Both the position numbers and the translations under genes were made by a program. A stretch of 11,252 bases of DNA from an uncultured Eubacterium sp. (GTDB taxonomy: Bacteria; Bacillota; Clostridia; Eubacteriales; Eubacteriaceae): contig CACZTE010000136.1 of assembly GCA_902784045.1 (NCBI GenBank), positions 1 to 11,252 on the forward strand, in the 5' to 3' direction. Within the stretch, counting starts at the first letter, position 1. Every line of letters begins with the position of its first letter. This document shows, one piece after another, positions 6,585-11,252 of this stretch. The notes below the pieces were generated by a model, which searched no databases, was not told where the DNA came from, and saw nothing but the letters and a program-made list of their open reading frames with translations.

Positions 6585-7283
6585 TTATCTCCGTCCGCGG
6601 ATGGCAATCATTCTAAATAATGATAAAAATGTAGCTAATGTGCTCGCCACATACGTCATGGCCGCGGCACCGAGAACTTTTTTCGCGCCTTCCCGCTCTC
6701 CCTCGGTAATAATACCGCATTCGGTGAGCTGAGCAATCGCGCGGCTACTAGCATTGAATTCGACCGGCAACGTGATGACATAAAAAATCAACGCGATGGC
6801 ATAACAAACAATACCGATATCCATAATGATGCCGGCATAGCCAAAGTTGAAGGACGCCAATATAATGCCAATAATAAAAATCGGCCAGGCCATACGGGAC
6901 GTTAAACTGGTTAAAGGAACGATGGCGTTTCGAAATTTAAGAGGAAAATATCCCTGTTGGTGCTGAATAACGTGTCCAATCTCATGCGCGGCTATGGCAA
7001 CTGAAGCCACACTGGCCGCATCGAAAACACCATCAGATAGGCGCACGGTTTTGCTTCGAGGATCATAATGATCACTTAGCTCTCCACCTACGTGCTCAAT
7101 ACTGACATCGCTGATGCCGTTGGTCTGCATAATACGCCGAGCGGCTTCGGATCCGCTTATTCCCGACTTACATGGAACACGGCTGTAAACGCTATAGTTT
7201 TTGTTGATTTTGCTTTGGGCATACAATGAAAAAAGAATGCCGGGAATTAGTATCAACCAAGTCCAGTCAAAATACCTTATCAT
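6585..7283 (-). CDS. Membrane zinc metallopeptidase, YugP family
   Basis: A 232-residue integral membrane zinc peptidase of the YugP type (Pfam Zn_peptidase_2). The zinc motif HEIGH is at about 100-104, preceded by the family's DHYDPRSKTVRLSD (about 71-84). A likely third metal ligand is in LPVEFNASSRA (about 172-182). Hydrophobic segments lie at about 8-22, 133-148, 152-174 and 208-226. Substrate and role are not established for the family as far as I know. The ATG at 7281-7283 has GGGAG eight to nine bases before it. This gene is often found beside fmt and rsmB in clostridia, as here, which suggests a link with the formyl-Met/ribosome cluster, but that is only positional. It begins a probable transcription unit after a 219-base gap. 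Confidence 0.88.
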   Translation of the reverse strand: MIRYFDWTWLILIPGILFSLYAQSKINKNYSVYSRVPCKSGISGSEAARRIMQTNGISDVSIEHVGGELSDHYDPRSKTVRLSDGVFDAASVASVAIAAHEIGHVIQHQQGYFPLKFRNAIVPLTSLTSRMAWPIFIIGIILASFNFGYAGIIMDIGIVCYAIALIFYVITLPVEFNASSRAIAQLTECGIITEGEREGAKKVLGAAAMTYVASTLATFLSLFRMIAIRGRR

Positions 7284-7304
7284 CGTTTTCTCTCCCTTCT
7301 TTAA

Positions 7305-7409
7305 TTATCCGATGTGACGGATTTCTTCCATAGACTGTGTGATGAAAAAACATTCGAGACATATCTCTAATTGACTGCCTCTTAAACTCTTATCATTCAC
7401 GTTTAGCAT
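7305..7409 (-). CDS. Possible 34-residue leader ORF upstream of the zinc peptidase
   Basis: An ATG at 7407-7409 opens a 34-codon frame ending in TAA at 7305-7307, 21 bases before the peptidase ATG. The predicted peptide begins MLNVNDKSLRG, contains CLEC and ends MEEIRHIG. It is neither a membrane segment nor low complexity. The upstream sequence has only a weak GAGA, and if the promoter at 7419-7447 is right the mRNA would start only two or three bases before the ATG, so translation would be nearly leaderless. It could be a chance ORF in a 5' untranslated region; I recognise no family. Confidence 0.22.
   Translation of the reverse strand: MLNVNDKSLRGSQLEICLECFFITQSMEEIRHIG
7307..7322 (-). 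repeat. Small hairpin before the zinc peptidase gene
   Basis: ATCCG and CGGAT form a five-pair stem around a six-base loop. It stands 23 bases upstream of the peptidase ATG and just before its ribosome binding site. It might affect translation initiation, but is short enough to be chance. Confidence 0.2.
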
Positions 7410-7418
7410 AATTTTTTC

Positions 7419-7447
7419 TCTATAAAAATGTTATTGCGTGCTGTGAA
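7419..7447 (-). promoter_or_regulatory. Promoter of the zinc peptidase-rsmB unit
   Basis: On the minus strand TTCACA (7442-7447), a 17-base spacer and TATAGA (7419-7424) each match the housekeeping consensus at five of six positions with ideal spacing. The transcript would start near 7412 and have a leader of about 130 bases. A perfect TTGACA (7451-7456) lies just upstream but has no good -10 at standard distance. The rest of the gap 7284-7502 contains the short ORF and hairpins listed separately, with no recognised riboswitch. Confidence 0.6.
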
Positions 7448-7484
7448 TGTGTCAATAGATTTGAAAATATAATAAACAGAATTG

Positions 7485-7501
7485 TCAGATTATTTATCTG
7501 A
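7485..7501 (-). repeat. Weak hairpin right after fmt
   Basis: TCAGAT and ATCTGA form a six-pair stem around a five-base loop, starting one base past the fmt stop codon. No continuous T run follows, so it is not a convincing intrinsic terminator. It may only partly separate fmt from the downstream unit, leaving room for read-through. Confidence 0.3.
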
Positions 7502-7502
7502 G

Positions 7503-8441
7503 TCATTCATCACGCTTTAAATCCAATGAATTGCCCAAAAAATACGCTTTGGACGACATGCGTTTTTTGCCGGGCGCTTGTAATTCACCAATCAACAAAT
7601 CCTCATCGCCGGTTGCGATAATCAGGCCTTGTTTGGTATCGGCTGCCATCACGGTTCCCGGCATCTTTGTGCGCTTAATTCCGGTTTTGGATGGTTTAAA
7701 ACACTTGATGCGTTTTTCTCCGATATTGGTATAAGCGGCAGGATATGGATCGGTGCCGTTAATCAAGCGGATAATCTGCGAAGCTGTCTTGTTCCAATCG
7801 ATAAGGCCTGTGGTCTTGTCGATTTTGGCTGCGTATGTGGCCTGGTCGTTATTTTGAGCTTCCGATATGAGTTTGCCGTCTAAATAATCATCCAAAACCG
7901 ACACAATATATTCGGCTCCGAGATCGGCAAGGCGATCATGGATAGCGCCGACAGTGTCGGTATCGGTGATAGAACACGCAACTTTCTTGAGCATATCCCC
8001 CGTATCCATTCCCGCGTCCATTTTCATGAAAGTCACGCCGGTTTCGGTTTCCCCGTCAATGATCGCTCTGTGAATCGGAGCTGCTCCCCTGTATTTAGGC
8101 AGCAGTGAACCGTGAATATTGATGCAACCGGAAGCGGGAATATCCAGCACGTCCTGCGAAAGAATTTGACCGTAGGACGCCACAACAAAAATATCGGCTT
8201 TTAAGGATGCCAGATGAGCGATAGACTCATCAGTTTTAATGTTAGCCGGTTGAAAAACAGGAAGGCCGAGAGCAACAGCAGCCTGTTTAACCGGTGATGG
8301 CTTAAGCTTATGCCCTCTGCCGGCCGGTTTGTCGGGCTGACAGACAACGAGAGTCACTTCGTAAGAACTTGCAGCCAAAGCTTTCAGGGCAGGCACGGCA
8401 AATTCCGAGGTGCCCATCATGACAACCCGTTTATTTTTCAT
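7503..8441 (-). CDS. fmt: Methionyl-tRNA formyltransferase
   Basis: Transfers a formyl group from 10-formyltetrahydrofolate to the initiator Met-tRNA. The protein has 312 residues, standard length. The N-terminal formyltransferase domain begins RVVMMGTSEFAVPAL. It contains the flexible loop CQPDKPAGRGHKLKPSPVK (about 34-52), the catalytic signature NIHGSLLPKYRGAAP (Asn about 108, His about 110) and MDTGD (about 145-149) with the catalytic Asp. The C-terminal tRNA-binding domain (about 200-312) includes INGTDPYPAAYT and GELQAPGKKRM. The frame is open 12 codons upstream from a TTG, but the ATG at 8439-8441 has GAGG six bases before it and begins MKNKRVVMMG like relatives. It overlaps the end of def by 11 bases, so the two genes are translationally coupled and work as a pair on N-terminal formyl-Met. 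Confidence 0.96.
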   Translation of the reverse strand: MKNKRVVMMGTSEFAVPALKALAASSYEVTLVVCQPDKPAGRGHKLKPSPVKQAAVALGLPVFQPANIKTDESIAHLASLKADIFVVASYGQILSQDVLDIPASGCINIHGSLLPKYRGAAPIHRAIIDGETETGVTFMKMDAGMDTGDMLKKVACSITDTDTVGAIHDRLADLGAEYIVSVLDDYLDGKLISEAQNNDQATYAAKIDKTTGLIDWNKTASQIIRLINGTDPYPAAYTNIGEKRIKCFKPSKTGIKRTKMPGTVMAADTKQGLIIATGDEDLLIGELQAPGKKRMSSKAYFLGNSLDLKRDE

Positions 8442-8895
8442 AGTTAACCTCAGTTGGTTCGCAAAGTTTATCGACAAAGACGATACCGTTTAGATGATCG
8501 ACTTCATGGCAAACACATCGCGCCATGAGATCTTCGCCTTCAATTTCATGATCTTCGCCATCCAAGTCAGTATATTTTACTTTGATTTTTTTCGGCCTTT
8601 TGACATAACCCGTTACATCCGGAAAGCTGAGGCAGCCTTCACTATCTACGACTTCCCCTTCCTGTTCTAAAATTTCGGGATTAATCATGACATAGGCGCC
8701 CTCACCGATATCAACGGTAATAATACGGCGTAGGACACCGACTTGCGGCGCTGCCAGGCCGACGCCTTCCGCCTGATACATAGTTTCAAGCATGTCATCA
8801 GCCAGCGTTTTTATACGTTCGTTAATGTCCGTAATCGGACGGGATTTTTTTCTTAAAATTGGATCTTCGTCCAATCTGAGGTTTCTGATTGCCAT
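8431..8895 (-). CDS. def: Peptide deformylase
   Basis: Metalloenzyme that removes the formyl group from the N-terminal Met of new proteins as they leave the ribosome. The protein has 154 residues, a typical short bacterial deformylase. All three active-site motifs are intact: GVGLAAPQ (about 44-51), EGCLS (about 86-90, metal-binding Cys about 88) and HEVDH (about 130-134, two metal His and the catalytic Glu). The ATG at 8893-8895 is preceded by AAAGGA at six bases. It lies 24 bases after priA and overlaps fmt by 11 bases, the classic def-fmt arrangement. Confidence 0.97.
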   Translation of the reverse strand: MAIRNLRLDEDPILRKKSRPITDINERIKTLADDMLETMYQAEGVGLAAPQVGVLRRIITVDIGEGAYVMINPEILEQEGEVVDSEGCLSFPDVTGYVKRPKKIKVKYTDLDGEDHEIEGEDLMARCVCHEVDHLNGIVFVDKLCEPTEVNYEK

Positions 8896-8919
8896 TATTT
8901 TTCCTTTCTTGCTGACCGG

Positions 8920-11085
8920 TTATACACCCCAAGGCGGATTGAGAAAAACCGTGGTTTTCGCGTAGAGTCCGCTTAAAGTGCGGCTTGAAAGCGCCTGCCG
9001 GATATGTGCGGCAGTCCGGTCGGGATTTTGGGTTTTGATAAGTATATGATATTCGGCATCGCCGGTTCCGGCACGTTTGCCATGATAAACGGGTTTAAAA
9101 ACTGTTTCGTCTTTAAACATGCATATTGATTCATGTACTTTGATGCTGTCTTCGGCTACTCGCTTTTCATCCGTTCCAAAGCAACTGATATAGTATAGCG
9201 TACCGAAGGGCGGGTAAGACAGGCTTTTCCTGTAAAACAATTCATCGGCATAAAAAGAACGGCTATATTGAGTCGTCAACGCAATGTTGACCGGGTGTTC
9301 GGGCATATAAGTCTGGATAATTATTTCACCCTCGCTTTTATTCAAAAAGCGCTTGTACATTTGAAAATTGACAATATCCGATGCTTTTCCAGCGTTAAGA
9401 TCAACGTCGATCAAAAGAGCCGCTGCCAATCCCACATCGGGCAATTCATAACCAATCAGCGCACGGGTACCCAGAATAACCGTTGGATGCTCAAACTCGT
9501 ACGCGGATAGTTTTTTGCGTTTTGACAGACTGCGCTCCCCTTCAATACAAATCACATTGGCGTACTTTGATTTAAGCATTTCTTCGATTTGTTCAATGCC
9601 GAGCCCCAAGGATTTGCATCGGTGGCTGCCGCATACGGGACATTTTTCAGGAACTTTTTGGCGGTGGCCGCAGGCAGGACAATAAGCCGAGCCGTCAGAT
9701 GATATTTTAAGAACGGTTTCGCATTTGGGACATTTAACCGATTGCCCGCAATCCCTGCAAAAAATATATGTGCCGTATCCCCGTCGATTAAACAACAGAA
9801 GCGCATGACGATTTTCCGACAAAGTCTTGTCGATATATTGCGTTAGACTTTTGGAAAACGGGGATTTATTTCCGTTGAGCATTTCCCGTTTCATGTCAAT
9901 AAGCCACGGAGTTTTTTCCGTATTCCGGGATATGTTAATTAACTGATACAGTCCGTCAGAGCAGGCATGATAGCATTCAGCAGAAGCAACCGATTCATAT
10001 ATCGTAAGATTTGCACCGTTAAGCACGGATAAATCTTTAACAATATCAAACGCGCTGAAATGGGGTGACGCTTCAGAAAAAAAGCTATCGTCATTCGGCT
10101 CGCATATCATGATGTCATCCAGTCTGTCAAAGGGAAGAAACATAGCAGACATATTGCCGAGGACAACGCGGATGCGGCCGTTTTTGATTCCGGCAAAAAT
10201 GCGGTATTTTTCTTTTTGAGGAGCGCTGGCGCTGTAAACAGCGCCGGTTCGTCCAAAGCGCTTTTCGAAAAACCGGCAGAGGCGTCTTCTCATTTCGATT
10301 TGAGGGACGATGATTAGCGCCTTTCCCGAATCCGCAAGGGTGTCATGGGCAATGCGAAGCATAAGCATTTCGGCGCAGTCTCTGTCATTGCCGTTAAAAT
10401 AGACAGGACGACGGTTCGTTTGTAATCTTTGAGCGATGATTTCCCTATAACGCGCGTCGCAAACTTTGACATCATCCGACCAGGGCGGTAAATACGATGG
10501 ATAAAAGGGATCACCGATATCCAATGAATATCGTTCAGCCCAACCTTTGGATTCAATGGATCTGAGGGATGACGAAACATCGCCGAGCATACGCCTGATT
10601 TCCAAAGATGAAGCATCTCCCTGCTTCAAAAAGTCCAAAACGTGGCGCATGACTTTACCCTTTGTTTGGGCTTTTTCACCGGCTTGCGTTAAATGAAAAA
10701 AAGTTTCTCTGCTGCGATAAGCTCTAAACATCGGAGTGTCCGGTTCTGATTTCGAAGCTGTTTTTTTCAGTTTTACAGGCGCCGTAAACCAATTCAGGCA
10801 GTCGTAAAATCGACAGCAATACCGCCTGGCCATCGTCTGACATAATCTAATTTGATAAGGGCGAAGCACAGGTGCGTCGTCAATGACCTGCAAAACCGGT
10901 TTGATGTCTCCTTCGTAATCCGAGCGATTAGAAACCGCGACGACCATACCGTCTGTCGGCTGTTTAGCATGACTAAAGGTCAGGGCAACACGCATCCCGG
11001 GTTTAATTGTGTCAGGACAAAGATAATCGTAGGGTTTATCAATCTGCTTTAAAGGCTGATTGACAAAAACCTTGGCGATTTTCAA
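8920..11085 (-). CDS. priA: PriA-like replication restart protein with degenerate helicase motifs
   Basis: Primosomal protein N', which normally recognises stalled forks and loads the replicative helicase. The 721 residues are collinear with PriA. The N-terminal 3'-DNA-binding domain (about 1-105) includes KPGMRVALTF. LFNRRGYGTYIF (about 431-442) matches the conserved RRGY segment. The zinc-binding region holds all eight Cys (443, 446, 452, 455, 469, 472, 482, 485). SYPPFG (about 623-628) and the C-terminal domain are also present. What is missing is the motor. The Walker A site GVTGSGKTE reads GNDRDCAE (about 232-239). The DEEH box reads CEPN (about 328-331). GSATPS reads ESVASAE (about 364-370). 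GTQMIAKG reads GTRALIGY (about 539-546). The QVxGRAGR motif is replaced by a shorter YKRFLNKSEGE (about 577-587). The ORF is unbroken, so it is unlikely to be a pseudogene. It starts with TTG at 11083-11085, overlapping the rpoZ stop by four bases; the next Met (residue 31) would cut into the DNA-binding domain. ATP hydrolysis is very unlikely; a scaffold role is inferred. Confidence 0.9.
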   Translation of the reverse strand: MKIAKVFVNQPLKQIDKPYDYLCPDTIKPGMRVALTFSHAKQPTDGMVVAVSNRSDYEGDIKPVLQVIDDAPVLRPYQIRLCQTMARRYCCRFYDCLNWFTAPVKLKKTASKSEPDTPMFRAYRSRETFFHLTQAGEKAQTKGKVMRHVLDFLKQGDASSLEIRRMLGDVSSSLRSIESKGWAERYSLDIGDPFYPSYLPPWSDDVKVCDARYREIIAQRLQTNRRPVYFNGNDRDCAEMLMLRIAHDTLADSGKALIIVPQIEMRRRLCRFFEKRFGRTGAVYSASAPQKEKYRIFAGIKNGRIRVVLGNMSAMFLPFDRLDDIMICEPNDDSFFSEASPHFSAFDIVKDLSVLNGANLTIYESVASAECYHACSDGLYQLINISRNTEKTPWLIDMKREMLNGNKSPFSKSLTQYIDKTLSENRHALLLFNRRGYGTYIFCRDCGQSVKCPKCETVLKISSDGSAYCPACGHRQKVPEKCPVCGSHRCKSLGLGIEQIEEMLKSKYANVICIEGERSLSKRKKLSAYEFEHPTVILGTRALIGYELPDVGLAAALLIDVDLNAGKASDIVNFQMYKRFLNKSEGEIIIQTYMPEHPVNIALTTQYSRSFYADELFYRKSLSYPPFGTLYYISCFGTDEKRVAEDSIKVHESICMFKDETVFKPVYHGKRAGTGDAEYHILIKTQNPDRTAAHIRQALSSRTLSGLYAKTTVFLNPPWGV

Positions 11086-11252
11086 AGCAGTTCTTCATCT
11101 TCCGCCATTTCGGCGATTGTGGGCGCTTCAGCTGTTTCAGCCGCTTCAAACAAGGCATCTTCATCTTTGGAATCAGTCGGCTCGTCATCGATGTGGCTGA
11201 TGATGCGCACTTTGTCTTCGTAAATTTCACGAGTGGCGATGGAAACAGGATT
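11082..11252 (-). CDS. rpoZ: RNA polymerase omega subunit (C-terminal part)
   Basis: The last 56 codons of a gene that begins beyond the right edge. The visible part starts NPVSIATREIYEDKVRII, which matches the conserved omega segment (K/N-PVSIA-x-EI-x-x-GK-x-x), the last helix-strand contacting the beta' subunit. About 37 further residues follow as an acidic tail (around 15 Asp/Glu and a single Lys), ending MAEDEELL. Omega helps assemble and stabilise RNA polymerase and contributes to ppGpp response in some bacteria. Its TGA stop (11082-11084) overlaps the TTG start of priA. The call rests on a short segment plus the well-known gmk-rpoZ-priA neighbourhood, and that context makes it fairly safe. 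Confidence 0.8.
   Translation of the reverse strand, partial: NPVSIATREIYEDKVRIISHIDDEPTDSKDEDALFEAAETAEAPTIAEMAEDEELL

Noticed and set aside
7349..7375. GAGA-TATG-TCTC with a downstream T run as a possible terminator in the peptidase leader
   Set aside because: The stem is only four pairs and the T run starts several bases later, so it is too weak to call.
8442..8477. Longer fmt start at a TTG inside def
   Set aside because: It adds 12 residues not seen in the family, while the ATG at 8439-8441 has a well-spaced GAGG.
9268..11052. Open frames of 66-100 codons inside priA on both strands
   Set aside because: Shadows of priA, lacking start signals or known motifs. They also do not restore any helicase motif, so a frameshift is not the cause of the degenerate PriA core.
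8920..11085. priA as a pseudogene or the result of a sequencing error
   Set aside because: The frame is open over 721 codons, collinear with the family, and keeps all zinc cysteines and terminal domains. Errors would break the frame rather than replace several separate motifs.
11039..11230. A 63-codon minus-strand frame at the right edge
   Set aside because: The overlapping frame from 11252 reads through without a stop to 11082 and gives a recognisable omega C-terminus; this alternative is very basic and unlike any family.

Overview
All genes in this window lie on the minus strand, so transcription runs from high to low coordinates. The gene content and order (rpoZ, priA, def, fmt, a YugP-type membrane zinc peptidase, rsmB, then fruR-fruK-fruA) point to a low-to-moderate GC Firmicute, most likely a clostridial anaerobe. 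Strong AGGAGG-type ribosome binding sites, sigma-A-like promoters and a class II fructose PTS support this. I cannot assign a genus. There are no rRNAs, tRNAs, CRISPR arrays, insertion sequences or phage genes, and this looks like core chromosome.

Region A (about 7503-11252) is the translation/replication housekeeping cluster: the C-terminal end of rpoZ (omega subunit of RNA polymerase), priA (replication restart protein), def (peptide deformylase) and fmt (Met-tRNA formyltransferase). The genes overlap or nearly touch: rpoZ/priA share 4 bases with a TTG start, and def/fmt share 11 bases. Def and Fmt are the two ends of the formyl-methionine cycle. In Bacillus, coaBC lies between rpoZ and priA; here it is absent.

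Region B (about 4051-7450) appears to be a second unit with its own promoter near 7419-7447. It holds a membrane zinc metallopeptidase, the 16S rRNA m5C methyltransferase rsmB, a class I glutamine amidotransferase-like hydrolase (peptidase C26 family) and an unrecognised 129-residue protein. It closes with a clear intrinsic terminator at 4051-4074. The rlmN-prpC-prkC genes that follow rsmB in Bacillus are not here.

Region C (1-3800) is a fructose uptake operon: a DeoR-family regulator (fruR), 1-phosphofructokinase (fruK) and a three-domain fructose PTS transporter (fruA, EIIA-EIIB-EIIC). It is read from a near-consensus promoter at 3771-3799. FruA imports fructose as fructose 1-phosphate, FruK converts it to fructose 1,6-bisphosphate, and FruR probably senses the sugar phosphate. 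A further gene begins at the very left edge (start codon 10-12, strong ribosome binding site) and may encode HPr.

The most unusual observation is PriA. The protein is full length and in frame, with its DNA-binding start, all eight zinc-cluster cysteines and its C-terminal domain. But the Walker A, Walker B, motif III, motif V and motif VI sequences of the helicase are all degenerate or missing, so it looks like a motor-dead replication restart protein.
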